From Uliginosibacterium gangwonense DSM 18521 (GTDB taxonomy: Bacteria > Pseudomonadota > Gammaproteobacteria > Burkholderiales > Rhodocyclaceae): a DNA stretch of 64,000 nucleotides. A program made the position numbers and the translations under genes. A model generated the notes under the pieces. That model saw only the letters and a list, made by a program, of their open reading frames with translations, was not told where the DNA came from and did not search any database. Below are positions 9,873 through 19,144 of the stretch, one piece after another (the first letter of the stretch is position 1; each line of letters opens with the position of its first letter). The stretch covers positions 62,001 through 126,000 of the forward strand of contig NZ_KB892838.1 in NCBI RefSeq assembly GCF_000373965.1, written 5' to 3'.

Positions 9873-11018
9873 ATGCTCCGCCCACCCTATTCCAGTCTTC
9901 GCCTGCTCATCGGTGTCGCTATCGCCACCTCTTGTGCCCTGCTCCCACACGCCGCCATGGCTGGTATGGCTGAAGCCCAAACCTATCTTCAACAAGGGCA
10001 GCATGCCCAGGCACTTGAGCAGGTTGACAAGGTTCTGGCTGCCAACAGCAAAGATCGGCAGGCACGCTTTCTCAAAGGTGTGATTCTGGCAGAGATGAAC
10101 AAGCTCGACGATGCCGCCGCCGTCTTTATCAAACTCAGTGAAGAAGCACCGGAACTCCCAGAGCCTTATAACAACCTCGCTGTCATCTACGCACAGCAGA
10201 AGCAATACGAGAAGGCACGGGCAGCCTTGGAAATGGCCATCCGCACCCATCCTTCCTATGCTGTGGCGCATGAGAACCTGGGGGACCTCTACGCCAAGAT
10301 GGCTCGCCAAGCCTATGACCGTGCCTTGCAGATCGACGCAGGCAATTCCACGGCCCAGACCAAGCTCAACCTGATCCGGGATATTATCTCTGTCAGTTCC
10401 CGCCCAGGCACGACCACAGCCCGTACGCCAGAGAAAACCGTGCTTGCTCAAAACACAGCAGCCTCCGTCGCCAAGCCGGGCGTGCAGGTCATCCCTGTAG
10501 CACCACCGCCCGCTGTGACAAAACCTGTCGCAACACCTCAACCACCGGTGGTGGCTGCGACACCGCAAAAACCTGCCAAACCTGAGCCCGCCAAGCTTGA
10601 GGCGCCTGCCAAGTCGGAACCGGTTAAAGCAGAGCCTGCCAAGCCAGCCAAATCTGAACCTGTTGTGGAAGCCAAAGACGAAAGCAAGGCCGTGCATGCG
10701 GCGGTCAATGCCTGGGCGTCTGCCTGGTCCAACAAGGAAGTTCGCGCTTATCTGAATGTCTACGCCAAGGACTTCAGTGTACCGGATGGCAAGTCGCGCA
10801 GCGCCTGGGAGAAGGAACGTACTGAGCGTATCGACAAACCCGGCAAAATCAAGGTGGCGCTCGCTGACGTTGATATCCGCATCAAGGGCGATCAGGCTAC
10901 CGTGCGCTTCAAGCAAAACTACACTTCGGCTTCCTTTACCTCATCGAGTGGCAAGACTTTGATCATGGTTCAGCGCAATGGCCGCTGGCAAATCCAGCAG
11001 GAGCGGATTGGGCGTTAA
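9873..11018 (+). CDS. exported TPR protein with a C-terminal SnoaL/NTF2-like (Cds6-type) domain
   Basis: The 381 residues start at 9873 with a signal peptide (MLRPPYSSLRLLIG to HAAMA); an in-frame start at 9717 would overlap cysS and lacks an export signal. Three or four TPR repeats follow (QQGQHAQALEQVDKVL, DDAAAVFIKLSEEAP, EKARAALEMAI, YDRALQIDAG). Next comes a long Pro/Ala/Lys-rich linker of about 110 residues with PAKPEPAK-like repeats, and then an NTF2-like domain (VNAWASAWSNKEVRAYL to QQERIG). The same kind of C-terminal domain closes the L,D-transpeptidase encoded five bases downstream. The pair is therefore likely a periplasmic cell-wall unit. No catalytic motif is seen in this protein, so it may be a scaffold or partner. 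Confidence 0.75.
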   Translation: MLRPPYSSLRLLIGVAIATSCALLPHAAMAGMAEAQTYLQQGQHAQALEQVDKVLAANSKDRQARFLKGVILAEMNKLDDAAAVFIKLSEEAPELPEPYNNLAVIYAQQKQYEKARAALEMAIRTHPSYAVAHENLGDLYAKMARQAYDRALQIDAGNSTAQTKLNLIRDIISVSSRPGTTTARTPEKTVLAQNTAASVAKPGVQVIPVAPPPAVTKPVATPQPPVVAATPQKPAKPEPAKLEAPAKSEPVKAEPAKPAKSEPVVEAKDESKAVHAAVNAWASAWSNKEVRAYLNVYAKDFSVPDGKSRSAWEKERTERIDKPGKIKVALADVDIRIKGDQATVRFKQNYTSASFTSSSGKTLIMVQRNGRWQIQQERIGR

Positions 11019-11023
11019 GACGG

Positions 11024-12232
11024 ATGTCATTCAAGCTACTTTTTCGCATTTTTTCCCGGCTGGCAATCTGCCTGGGAATCTTTGTCAGCTATAACGCCAG
11101 GGCCCCGCTAGGGGTCATGGCGGGGGTCTCGGATGCTGGGGCAGATGCCACGCTGATGCTCATCTATCGGGATATTGCGCAAAACAAACTGGATGTGGCC
11201 TTGGCGCGGACGGAAAATCTGCTCAAGCTCTATCCCAACTTTCGCTTGGCAAATCTGATCCAGGGCGATCTGTTGCTCGCCCGCAGTCAGGCCATCACGG
11301 GCTTTGGTAATGTGCCAAATGCGCCCCCCGATCGCCTGAAAGACCTGCGTGACGAAGCACTCGCCCGGCTACGTGGCTTTAAAAACAAGCCCACTCGGGA
11401 ATACGTCCCCCGCAATCTGGTGCAGCTACAGCCAGATCAGGCTTACGCCATTGTGGTCGACACGCTGCAATCACGCCTGTATCTGTTTCGCAATGACAAG
11501 GGCCGCCCCATGTTAATTGCGGATTACTATGCCAGCCAAGGCCGCGCGGGAGACTTCAAGCAGCGTGAAGGCGATTTGAAAACCCCCGTCGGCGTCTATC
11601 ACGTCACCTCTGAGCTATCCGCATCCCAAATTGGTGACGAGTACGGCAAACATGCCTTCCCACTCAACTACCCGAATGAATGGGATCGCATCCAGGGGCG
11701 CAATGGTCATGGCATCTGGCTGCATGGCGTACCCGCCAATACTTACGCCCGCCCACCCAAAACATCCGAAGGTTGCGTGGTGTTGGCCAACCAGGATCTG
11801 ACCGCGCTTTCTCCGTACATGCAGATCGGAGTCACCCCGGTCATCATCAGCTCTGGCGTGGAATGGCTCAAGCTCAACGATTGGGAGCATGAGCGTGCCA
11901 CGCTCGACAAGGAAATCGAAGAATGGCGGCAGGACTGGGAAAGCCGGGATACCAACCGCTACATGCGTCACTACTCGAAAAACTTCCGCAGCACAGACCA
12001 GAATCTGCAAGCCTGGGAAAACCAGAAACGCAGCGTCAATGCGCAAAAAACGTGGGTCAAGGTCAGCCTCAACAAACTCAGCGTCTTCCGCAGCCCTGGC
12101 AAGGATGAGCTGATCCAGGTAAGTTTTGAACAGGATTACCGCAGTAACAATCTGAGCAATGTATCTCGCAAACTCCAGTACTGGATCAAGGAAGACGGTC
12201 ACTGGAAAATCATTTTTGAAGGAGCTGCCTGA
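11024..12232 (+). CDS. L,D-transpeptidase family protein (YkuD domain) with C-terminal NTF2-like domain
   Basis: YkuD enzymes make 3-3 crosslinks in peptidoglycan or attach proteins to it. The 402 residues begin with a hydrophobic export segment. An N-terminal helical region with TPR-like character ([21 protein letters not shown]) precedes the catalytic domain, which begins near [18 protein letters not shown]. The active site shows His234 in WLHGVP and Cys251 in TSEGCVVL; the residue before Gly-Cys is Glu where Arg, Lys or Asp is more usual, a small deviation. The last 110 residues form an NTF2-like domain like that of the upstream TPR protein. The gap to the upstream gene is five bases, and to the downstream cyclophilin two bases, so all are one operon. 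Confidence 0.85.
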   Translation: MSFKLLFRIFSRLAICLGIFVSYNARAPLGVMAGVSDAGADATLMLIYRDIAQNKLDVALARTENLLKLYPNFRLANLIQGDLLLARSQAITGFGNVPNAPPDRLKDLRDEALARLRGFKNKPTREYVPRNLVQLQPDQAYAIVVDTLQSRLYLFRNDKGRPMLIADYYASQGRAGDFKQREGDLKTPVGVYHVTSELSASQIGDEYGKHAFPLNYPNEWDRIQGRNGHGIWLHGVPANTYARPPKTSEGCVVLANQDLTALSPYMQIGVTPVIISSGVEWLKLNDWEHERATLDKEIEEWRQDWESRDTNRYMRHYSKNFRSTDQNLQAWENQKRSVNAQKTWVKVSLNKLSVFRSPGKDELIQVSFEQDYRSNNLSNVSRKLQYWIKEDGHWKIIFEGAA

Positions 12233-12234
12233 AG

Positions 12235-12843
12235 ATGTCTTTTATCAATTCCACCCGTCGTCGTCTTTTGCTCGTGGGCTGTGCCATCGCCCTGTTTGCC
12301 GGTCAAGCGTTTGCCGCCGCACCGGCCCCTGCCCCACATGTGATGATTGAAACCTCCATGGGCAACTTCACCTTGGAGCTTTACCCGGACAAGGCGCCCA
12401 AAACGGTGGCAAACTTCCTCAAATATGTGGAAGACAAGCACTACAACGGTACGATCTTCCACCGTGTCATCGAGAGCTTCATGATCCAGGGGGGCGGCAT
12501 GACCCCCGACATGGCAGAAAAGCCCACGCGTGCGCCTGTACAAAATGAAGCCAACAACGGCCTGAAGAACGACCGTGGCACCGTAGCCATGGCCCGTACC
12601 AACGACCCGCATTCGGCCACCTCCCAGTTTTTCATCAACGTCGTCAATAACGATTTTCTCAACTACAAGGCTCCCAACCCTGCTACCTGGGGCTACTGCG
12701 TATTTGGCAAAGTTGTGGATGGCATGGATGTGGTAGATCGCATCAAGGCTGTGAAAACCGGTAATATCGGCCCCTATCAGGACGTACCTGCCACGGCGGT
12801 CGTCATCAAGAGCGTCCACGTAGTGGCCGCAGCCAAGAAGTAA
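12235..12843 (+). CDS. periplasmic peptidyl-prolyl cis-trans isomerase, cyclophilin type (PpiA-like)
   Basis: Cyclophilins speed up proline isomerisation during protein folding. This 202-residue copy starts with an Arg-rich signal peptide ([16 protein letters not shown] to AFAAA), so it acts outside the cytoplasm. Catalytic-site residues are visible in [14 protein letters not shown] (the conserved Arg of FHR and the following Phe/Gln) and in [18 protein letters not shown]. The C-terminus is the usual final beta strand. It follows the L,D-transpeptidase by two bases and precedes a second, cytoplasmic cyclophilin that is clearly related, which suggests tandem duplication with gain or loss of the signal peptide. 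Confidence 0.92.
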   Translation: MSFINSTRRRLLLVGCAIALFAGQAFAAAPAPAPHVMIETSMGNFTLELYPDKAPKTVANFLKYVEDKHYNGTIFHRVIESFMIQGGGMTPDMAEKPTRAPVQNEANNGLKNDRGTVAMARTNDPHSATSQFFINVVNNDFLNYKAPNPATWGYCVFGKVVDGMDVVDRIKAVKTGNIGPYQDVPATAVVIKSVHVVAAAKK

Positions 12844-12865
12844 GAAACAAAAAACTCATTTTTTC

Positions 12866-12886
12866 CGCGTCGCCAAGAGCGACGCG
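12866..12886 (+). other. GC-rich hairpin between the two cyclophilin genes
   Basis: CGCGTCGC at 12866-12873 pairs with GCGACGCG at 12879-12886 around a five-base loop. No T tract follows on the plus strand, so it is more likely an mRNA-stabilising or processing hairpin than a full terminator. Confidence 0.55.
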
Positions 12887-12903
12887 CTTTACTGGAGAAT
12901 TGC

Positions 12904-13395
12904 ATGGTCAAGCTGCACACCCGCTTCGGCGTCATCACCCTTGAACTGGACGCCGACAAGGCACCCGAAACTGTCAAGAACTTCCTCGCCTATGTCGAAG
13001 CAGGCCATTACAACGGCACGATCTTCCACCGCGTGATCAAGGATTTCATGATCCAGGGTGGTGGCATGACGGCCGACATGAACCAAAAACCGACCAAAGC
13101 CCAGATCAAGAACGAAGCCAATAATGGCCTGAAGAATGTGCGCGGCAGCATCGCCATGGCCCGTACCAACGACCCGCACTCCGCGACCGCCCAATTCTTT
13201 ATCAACACCGTGGACAACAGCTTCCTGGACTTCAAGAGCGAATCCACAAGCGGCTGGGGCTACTGCGTGTTTGGCAAAGTGGTTGAAGGCCTGGATGTGG
13301 TCGATCAGATCCGCGCAGTCAAGACCAAGTCTGCCTTCCCGCACCAAGACGTGCCAGCCGAGGCAGTTGTGATTGAGAAAGCGGAAATCGCCTGA
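12904..13395 (+). CDS. ppiB: cytoplasmic peptidyl-prolyl cis-trans isomerase, cyclophilin type
   Basis: This 163-residue cyclophilin has no signal peptide and matches PpiB in length. It starts directly with the first strand ([15 protein letters not shown]). The active-site segments are [16 protein letters not shown] and [17 protein letters not shown], and [17 protein letters not shown] is the typical C-terminal third. A GGAG ribosome site lies eight bases before the ATG. The stop codon overlaps the lpxH start by one base (TGATG). The tandem order ppiA-ppiB-lpxH continues the operon that starts with the TPR protein. Confidence 0.95.
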   Translation: MVKLHTRFGVITLELDADKAPETVKNFLAYVEAGHYNGTIFHRVIKDFMIQGGGMTADMNQKPTKAQIKNEANNGLKNVRGSIAMARTNDPHSATAQFFINTVDNSFLDFKSESTSGWGYCVFGKVVEGLDVVDQIRAVKTKSAFPHQDVPAEAVVIEKAEIA

Positions 13396-14111
13396 TGCAG
13401 CATTTTATTTCCGATCTTCATTTAAACCCAACCCAGCCGGAAACGGCCAAGGCGTTTGTGGCTTACCTGCAAGGCCCGGCCAAGCAGGCACAAACGCTGT
13501 GGATTTTGGGCGACCTGTTCGAGTACTGGACAGGTGACGAAGATATTGCCCATCCGTTCCATACCGAAATGGTTGCTGCCATTGCCGCTTTGAGCGCTAC
13601 GGGCACCCAGGTGCGTGTGGTCGTTGGCAATCGGGACTTCCTGATGGGCCAAGCCTTTGCCAAGGCCGCCGGTGCGGAACTGGTGGCCGAGCCGATCTGC
13701 ATTGATCTGTATGGCAAGCGCACGGTGTTGCTGCATGGTGACATTCTGTGCACTGACGATGTGGCCTACCAGCAATTCCGCGCCATGGTGCGTAACCCGG
13801 CCTGGCAAACGCAGTTCCTGGCGCAGCCCGTGGCGGTACGCCATAAGCTCGCGGCAGAGTTGCGCGCCAAAAGCGAAATGGGCAAACAGGAAAAAGCCAG
13901 CAAAATCATGGACGTCAACGCCGCTGCGGTAGAAGCTTGCTTCAAAACGCATAACACCAACCTGATGATCCACGGCCATACTCATCGCCCGGCCACCCAT
14001 CAAGTGAATGTTGATGGACAAAGCTGCGAACGCTGGGTGCTATCCGACTGGCATGGCAAGGCAACATGGCTGGAAGCCAGCGAACAAGGGCTGCAAACAC
14101 GCACGCTGTAA
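13395..14111 (+). CDS. lpxH: UDP-2,3-diacylglucosamine diphosphatase
   Basis: LpxH hydrolyses UDP-2,3-diacylglucosamine to lipid X and UMP, the fourth step of lipid A synthesis at the inner membrane surface. The 238 residues carry the calcineurin-like metal motifs in order: ISDLHL near the start, GDLFEYW near residue 40, GNRDFL near 79, LHGD near 115, and GHTHRP near 196. The enzyme binds a dinuclear Mn cluster in characterised members. Its ATG overlaps the ppiB stop by one base, and a strong terminator follows. Linkage of cyclophilin and lpxH genes is common in beta- and gammaproteobacteria. Confidence 0.95.
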   Translation: MQHFISDLHLNPTQPETAKAFVAYLQGPAKQAQTLWILGDLFEYWTGDEDIAHPFHTEMVAAIAALSATGTQVRVVVGNRDFLMGQAFAKAAGAELVAEPICIDLYGKRTVLLHGDILCTDDVAYQQFRAMVRNPAWQTQFLAQPVAVRHKLAAELRAKSEMGKQEKASKIMDVNAAAVEACFKTHNTNLMIHGHTHRPATHQVNVDGQSCERWVLSDWHGKATWLEASEQGLQTRTL

Positions 14112-14138
14112 CGCTTGACTCTGTATTCGTCTGCCAAT

Positions 14139-14167
14139 AAAAATGCCGCTCAGTGAGCGGCATTTTT
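14139..14167. terminator. bidirectional terminator between lpxH and purF
   Basis: AAAAATGCCGCTC at 14139-14151 pairs perfectly with GAGCGGCATTTTT at 14155-14167 across a three-base loop. The A/T ends serve both convergent transcripts. Confidence 0.9.
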
Positions 14168-14196
14168 GTGTCTCAAGCGGGCGTTTCAAGCTTAGC

Positions 14197-15723
14197 TTAA
14201 TTAACCGTCTCGCCGCCCATTGGGGTCAGATCCAGTTGTTCGTCTTCATCGCTCTGCTTTCGCGCTGCGCCACGATTACCTTCCACTGCATCCAGATACT
14301 CAGGCGTCACATCGCCGGTCACGTAGTTACCATCGAAGCACGAGCATTCGAACTGGGGAACCTTCGTATTCAGGCCGCCAACAGCTTTTTTAAGGTCTTC
14401 GATATCCTGATAGATCAGCGCATCGGCACCAATTTCCGCTGCAACCTCTTCCTCTGAGCGGAAACCGGCAATCAATTCGGCACGGGTTGGCATGTCAATG
14501 CCATACACATTGGGGAAGCGCACTGGCGGTGCGGCAGAAGCCAGAAACACCTTTGTAGCACCCGCTTCACGGGCCATATTAATGATCTCGCGGCTGGTGG
14601 TGCCCCGCACGATGGAGTCATCGACCAACAACACGTTCTTCCCCACGAATTCCTGGTGCATGGCGTTGAGCTTCTGGCGCACCGATTTACGCCGCACAGC
14701 CTGACCGGGCATAATAAAGGTGCGGCCGATATAGCGGTTCTTGACGAAGCCTTCACGGTACGACACACCCAGATGTGCCGCCAATTCCATGGCAGAGGAT
14801 CGGCTCGAATCCGGGATCGGAATCACCACATCAATTCTCAGATGCGAGAACTCACGCTTGATCTTCTCGGCCAGATAGACCCCCATCTTAACCCGGCTTT
14901 CATACACCGAAATACCGTCGATAATCGAGTCCGGCCGTGCCAGATAGACGTATTCAAACATGCAAGGAGCATAAGGTTTGCCTTCGGCGCAGACGCGTGA
15001 AGACAGGTTGCCGTGCTTGTCGATCAACACAGCTTCGCCCGGTGCAATATCACGGATGAGCTTGAAGCCCAGCACGTCGATTGCCACGCTTTCCGAGGCC
15101 ACAATGTATTCCGTACCCTGGGGCGTCTGATGTTCACCCAGCACCAAGGGGCGAATCCCACAGGGGTCACGGAAAGCCAGAATGCCGTAGCCCGCAATCA
15201 TCACCACGGCGGCATAAGCACCCTTGGCACGCTTGTGCACGCCTGCCACAGCGGTAAAAATGGTTTCTTCGTCCAACTGGAAATGGCCGTTGGAGGCCAC
15301 CTGCAATTCATGCGCCAACACATTGAGCAACACTTCGGAATCCGAATTGGTGTTCATGTGGCGTAGATCGCCCAGATACATCTCGCGCTTGAGTTCGTCC
15401 GAGTTGGTGAGGTTGCCGTTGTGGGCAAGCATCAGTCCAAACGGAGAATTGACGTAAAAAGGCTGGGCTTCGGCTGGGTTGGAAGCAGAACCTGCGGTGG
15501 GATACCGGCAATGGCCGATACCCCAGTTCCCTTCCAGATTGCGCATGTTACGGGTGCGGAAAACCTCGCTCGTCAGGCCCGAGCCTTTGTGCATGTGAAA
15601 ACGCCCCCCTTCTGCCGTAGCAATGCCGGCAGCATCCTGCCCACGGTGTTGCAGCACTTGCAAACCGTCGTAGAGCAGTTGATTGACGGGCGTTGTAGCC
15701 ATGACGCCGATAATTCCACACAT
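14197..15723 (-). CDS. purF: amidophosphoribosyltransferase
   Basis: PurF makes 5-phosphoribosylamine from PRPP and glutamine, the first committed step of purine synthesis. The 508 residues start MCGIIGVM; Cys2 becomes the N-terminal nucleophile of the glutaminase domain. The phosphoribosyltransferase half carries the PRPP-binding signature VLLVDDSIVRGTTS near residues 360-373. The tail after DYLDAVEGNRGA is short and acidic. It follows cvpA by 15 bases, the usual cvpA-purF pairing, and is the last gene of the long trp/acc/fol cluster before a terminator. Confidence 0.97.
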   Translation of the reverse strand: MCGIIGVMATTPVNQLLYDGLQVLQHRGQDAAGIATAEGGRFHMHKGSGLTSEVFRTRNMRNLEGNWGIGHCRYPTAGSASNPAEAQPFYVNSPFGLMLAHNGNLTNSDELKREMYLGDLRHMNTNSDSEVLLNVLAHELQVASNGHFQLDEETIFTAVAGVHKRAKGAYAAVVMIAGYGILAFRDPCGIRPLVLGEHQTPQGTEYIVASESVAIDVLGFKLIRDIAPGEAVLIDKHGNLSSRVCAEGKPYAPCMFEYVYLARPDSIIDGISVYESRVKMGVYLAEKIKREFSHLRIDVVIPIPDSSRSSAMELAAHLGVSYREGFVKNRYIGRTFIMPGQAVRRKSVRQKLNAMHQEFVGKNVLLVDDSIVRGTTSREIINMAREAGATKVFLASAAPPVRFPNVYGIDMPTRAELIAGFRSEEEVAAEIGADALIYQDIEDLKKAVGGLNTKVPQFECSCFDGNYVTGDVTPEYLDAVEGNRGAARKQSDEDEQLDLTPMGGETVN

Positions 15724-15738
15724 ACGCTCACCTGTTGT

Positions 15739-16230
15739 TTATCGATACTTGATTCGTTTGGCGATTGCCACCGGCAGCCGGGGCCGCAGAGCAATGACAG
15801 CCGTTTCCAAGGGAGGCGCAAATACCGCATCGCGCCACCAAGTTTCGCGGGGTAGACTGGTCAAGCCCCCCGCCATCACCAGCAGCACAGCCAGAATGAC
15901 TGCGCGAACCAATCCAAAACAGCCCCCCAACAGACGATCCACTGCACTCAGGCCAATCGCGGTCATCATCCCTTTAAGGAGAACCCGGATCACGGCAAGA
16001 AGGATCAATGTGAGGATAAAAATCAGCGCAAAACTTGCCAGCCAGCGCATGCTTTCACTGGCGATGTGGCTCACCAGCAGGCCCGACACAAAGGCCGCGC
16101 CATACCATGCGGCCACCAAGGCGAGCAGCCAACCAAACAAGGAGAAGATTTCACTCAATAGACCACGCCACACGCCCAGCAGACAGCTCAGCGCTGCAAT
16201 CAGCAGGAAAGCGTAATCGAAGCCTGTCAC
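15739..16230 (-). CDS. cvpA: CvpA family membrane protein
   Basis: This 163-residue inner-membrane protein has four hydrophobic segments, near residues 3-22, 28-50, 63-85 and 105-125. It matches CvpA, which is needed for colicin V production in Escherichia coli and lies next to purF in many proteobacteria; its biochemical role is unresolved. The segment GLLSEIFSLFGWLLALVAAWY is typical of the family. Its start overlaps the stop of the SPOR gene by four bases (ATGA), and purF follows after 15 bases. Confidence 0.9.
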   Translation of the reverse strand: MTGFDYAFLLIAALSCLLGVWRGLLSEIFSLFGWLLALVAAWYGAAFVSGLLVSHIASESMRWLASFALIFILTLILLAVIRVLLKGMMTAIGLSAVDRLLGGCFGLVRAVILAVLLVMAGGLTSLPRETWWRDAVFAPPLETAVIALRPRLPVAIAKRIKYR

Positions 16231-16979
16231 TTGGCAGCCACGAAACCTGACAGACCCACTTGCCGGAGCTTGGCCACGGCGGCTTCTGCGGCGGTGCGGT
16301 CAGCGAATGGCCCCACCCGGACCCGGGTATTGGAACCTACTTTGACAAGGAGCCCCTTCAAACCGGCCTGAGACACTTTGGTCTGCGCTTCCCGAGCATT
16401 TTCTTCGTCGTGATAGACACCGACCTGGACGTAGAAACTGCCCGCTTTGGGCTCCGTGGCGGATTCATTGGCCCGATCCTCAAGAATGGCACGCGCGCGT
16501 GCATCTTCCCGTGCCTTGGCCTCTGCCTTTTCTTTTTCCTTGTCTTTCTTGGGCTCAGGCTTTTCCTGTTTGTCTTTCTTTGGCTGGGCAGTATTGCCTA
16601 CGGTATTTGAAGGCTTGGTCTCCTGCACAGCGGGCTTGGGCTTGCTGGGACTGGAGGCTTCCACTACTGGAGGAGAGGCTGTAGCAACCGGTTCGCTGAC
16701 AGCCGGGGCAGGCTTGCTCTGTGCATTTGAAGTCGGCGCAGATGAGGCTGGCTGCGAGACCGATACTTTGGGAGGCGTAATGGTGCGCGAGGTAAAGTTG
16801 CCCCCTTCCTGGCTAGGAATACGGATCTGCAACTCGTTGCCACTGGGTTTGGGCTCACGATCCATTACCATTGGCAACACGATCGCGGCTGCAAGCACCA
16901 TGGCCGCAGCACCGACCAGACGCCTCCGAGCACGCTTTTTCAACTCCTGTTGAGGATCTTTTTCCGCCACTGTGCTCAC
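16227..16979 (-). CDS. SPOR domain protein, DedD-like
   Basis: This 250-residue protein has a short cytoplasmic N-terminus rich in Lys/Arg (KKRARRRLVG), one membrane segment (AAAMVLAAAIVLPMV, about residues 24-38), a long low-complexity linker with Pro, Ala, Lys and Glu (KKDKQEKPEPKKDKEKEK), and a C-terminal SPOR domain (SFYVQVGVYHDEENAREAQ to LSGFVAAK). SPOR domains bind denuded glycan strands at the division septum. DedD-type proteins support cell division in this gene neighbourhood (folC-dedD-cvpA-purF). It overlaps folC by four bases at its start and cvpA by four at its end. Confidence 0.88.
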   Translation of the reverse strand: MSTVAEKDPQQELKKRARRRLVGAAAMVLAAAIVLPMVMDREPKPSGNELQIRIPSQEGGNFTSRTITPPKVSVSQPASSAPTSNAQSKPAPAVSEPVATASPPVVEASSPSKPKPAVQETKPSNTVGNTAQPKKDKQEKPEPKKDKEKEKAEAKAREDARARAILEDRANESATEPKAGSFYVQVGVYHDEENAREAQTKVSQAGLKGLLVKVGSNTRVRVGPFADRTAAEAAVAKLRQVGLSGFVAAK

Positions 16980-18250
16980 CGTGCCGCACTGGCCGCGTTC
17001 ATCACGTCAGCCACGGTCAAAAAGGAACCAAAGGTTACGATTCTATCACCCTCACCTGCACGCTTTCGAGCTTCCCCAAAAGCCTGTGCGGGGCTTGAAA
17101 AACACTCCACCGTCCCCTTGGCTGCCAGACTCAGCAAAGTCTGCGCCAAATATTCAGCCTTTGCACCACGAGGCCCCGGAAGGTCACACAACAACCAGTG
17201 ATCCACCCTAGCGCTCAGGTGGGCAAGACTTCCAGCGATATCCTTATCAGAAAGCATGCCACACACCGCCCAGGTCTCTGGGTAGAAACCCATGCTGGCA
17301 AGATTTTCAGCCAGCACGCCAGCCGCCTGGGGATTGTGGGCTACATCCAGCACCACACTGGGACGCCCGGGTAAGACCTGGAAGCGCCCAGGGAGTTCCA
17401 CCGCCATCAGCCCTTGGCGCACAGCCTGCATCGGAACGGGTAAGTGCTCTTCCAGTGTCTCCAAGGCCATCAGGACAGTCGAAGCGTTCATCAACTGGTT
17501 GGCCCCACGCAAGGCAGGATAGGCGAGACTATTACGCCTTTGTGCCTGACCAATGAAATTCCACTGCTGCTTGTCCCCTTTGAAACCGTAATCCCGCCCC
17601 TGCACCAGCAAGCGGGCACCAATTTTTTGGGCATGCTCCAGCAAGGTCACAGGCGGATGGGGGTCACCGCATAGCGCTGGCTTGCCTGCGCGATAGATCC
17701 CGGCCTTTTCAAAACCAATGGCTTCCCGCGTGTCGCCAAGGTAATCCATGTGATCCATGGCAACCCCGGTGACGATGGCACAGTCCGAATCGAAGAGATT
17801 GACGGCATCCAGCCGCCCGCCTAGCCCAACTTCCAGAATAATTGCATCCAGATTGTGTTGGCAGAACAGCCACCAGGCAGCGAGCGTACCGTACTCGAAA
17901 TAAGTCAGCGGCACATTCCCCCGGGCACGCTCAACCGCCGCAAAACCCGCGCAGAGATCTTCATCGCTGGCATCGGAGCGGTTCAGACGAACGCGCTCGT
18001 TGTAATGCAGTAGATGAGGGGAAGTGTACAGACCTGTACGGTAGCCTGCCGCAGTCAGGATGGCTTCCAGCATGGCACAGGTAGACCCCTTGCCATTGGT
18101 GCCACCAACGGTGATGACCACCGCCGAAGTTTGCGCTGCCAGCGCATGATATACCTTGGACACCCGCTCCAGAGAGAGGTCAATCGAGCGGGTGTGTTGC
18201 CCTTCAATATACGCCAGCCACTCGGCCAGCGTGGCGAATGCTACAGGCAT
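16976..18250 (-). CDS. folC: bifunctional dihydrofolate synthase / folylpolyglutamate synthase
   Basis: FolC adds glutamate to dihydropteroate and extends folate with further glutamates. The 424 residues contain the Mur-ligase-like P-loop VGGTNGKGSTCAMLE near residues 44-58. The substrate segment TSPHLLHYNERVRLN follows, then EVGLGGRLDAVN and the metal-site region GVAMDHMDYLG. The C-terminal ligase domain contains DVAHNPQAA. It lies four bases after accD, and its end overlaps the SPOR gene by four bases, so the genes are translationally linked. Confidence 0.95.
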   Translation of the reverse strand: MPVAFATLAEWLAYIEGQHTRSIDLSLERVSKVYHALAAQTSAVVITVGGTNGKGSTCAMLEAILTAAGYRTGLYTSPHLLHYNERVRLNRSDASDEDLCAGFAAVERARGNVPLTYFEYGTLAAWWLFCQHNLDAIILEVGLGGRLDAVNLFDSDCAIVTGVAMDHMDYLGDTREAIGFEKAGIYRAGKPALCGDPHPPVTLLEHAQKIGARLLVQGRDYGFKGDKQQWNFIGQAQRRNSLAYPALRGANQLMNASTVLMALETLEEHLPVPMQAVRQGLMAVELPGRFQVLPGRPSVVLDVAHNPQAAGVLAENLASMGFYPETWAVCGMLSDKDIAGSLAHLSARVDHWLLCDLPGPRGAKAEYLAQTLLSLAAKGTVECFSSPAQAFGEARKRAGEGDRIVTFGSFLTVADVMNAASAAR

Positions 18251-18253
18251 GAA

Positions 18254-19120
18254 TCAGGCGACCGGAGAAGGCTGGCGGGTCAAGAGAGACAACAGTTGGG
18301 AGAGGCGCTCGCGCATCTGGCGGCGATCCACAACCATGTCGATAGCGCCTTTTTCCAACAGGAATTCAGAGCGTTGGAAGCCATCGGGCAGCTTTTCACG
18401 CACAGTCTGTTCAATCACACGCGGACCAGCAAACCCGATCAAGGCGCCTGGCTCGGCAATCACCACGTCGCCAATAAAGGCAAAGCTGGCCGAAACACCA
18501 CCCATCGTGGGGTCGGTCAGGATCGTGATGAAGGGTAATTTTTTGGCTGAAAGCCGGGTGACGGATGCTGTGGTTTTTGCCATCTGCATCAGGGACAGCA
18601 GGCCTTCCTGCATCCGGGCGCCACCCGAAGCGGTCATGCACACAAATGGCAAACCCTGCTCCAGTGCGGCGTTGACGCCGCGCACAAAGCGCTCACCCAC
18701 CACAGACCCCATGGAGCCGCCCATGAAATCGAACTCAAATACGGCCACCACGACAGAAACGTTGCAGATGGCGCCCTGCATCACCACCAGTGCGTCAGAC
18801 TCACCTGTATCCTCGTTGGCTGCGGCCAAACGGTCAGGATACTTTTTGCTGTCGCGGAACTTGAGCGGATCAAGTGGCAGCACCTCAGCGCCGATCTCAA
18901 AACGGCCTTCAGGGTCCAGCAACATATCCAGGCGTTGCCGGGCGCGCACGCGCTTGTGATGCCCGCATTTCGGGCACACATGAAGGCTGGACTCCAGGTC
19001 GGAGCGATACAGCACCGCTTCGCAGGCCTCACACTTGATCCACAGCCCTTCAGGGATCGATTTTCGCGCGGGTTGATCGCGTTTGATCTTGGGTGGCAAC
19101 AGTTTGGTCAACCAGCTCAT
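18254..19120 (-). CDS. accD: acetyl-CoA carboxylase carboxyltransferase subunit beta
   Basis: AccD with AccA transfers the carboxyl group from biotin to acetyl-CoA, giving malonyl-CoA for fatty acid synthesis. The 288 residues begin with the zinc ribbon: Cys30, Cys33, Cys49 and Cys52 (KCEACEA and VCPKCGHH). The crotonase-like core includes [13 protein letters not shown] and [12 protein letters not shown]. The C-terminal [17 protein letters not shown] is the family hallmark. It sits between trpA and folC, as in most proteobacteria, with 24 bases to trpA and three to folC. Confidence 0.97.
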   Translation of the reverse strand: MSWLTKLLPPKIKRDQPARKSIPEGLWIKCEACEAVLYRSDLESSLHVCPKCGHHKRVRARQRLDMLLDPEGRFEIGAEVLPLDPLKFRDSKKYPDRLAAANEDTGESDALVVMQGAICNVSVVVAVFEFDFMGGSMGSVVGERFVRGVNAALEQGLPFVCMTASGGARMQEGLLSLMQMAKTTASVTRLSAKKLPFITILTDPTMGGVSASFAFIGDVVIAEPGALIGFAGPRVIEQTVREKLPDGFQRSEFLLEKGAIDMVVDRRQMRERLSQLLSLLTRQPSPVA

Positions 19121-19144
19121 GAGCTTACCTCCTTTTAAGTTCCA

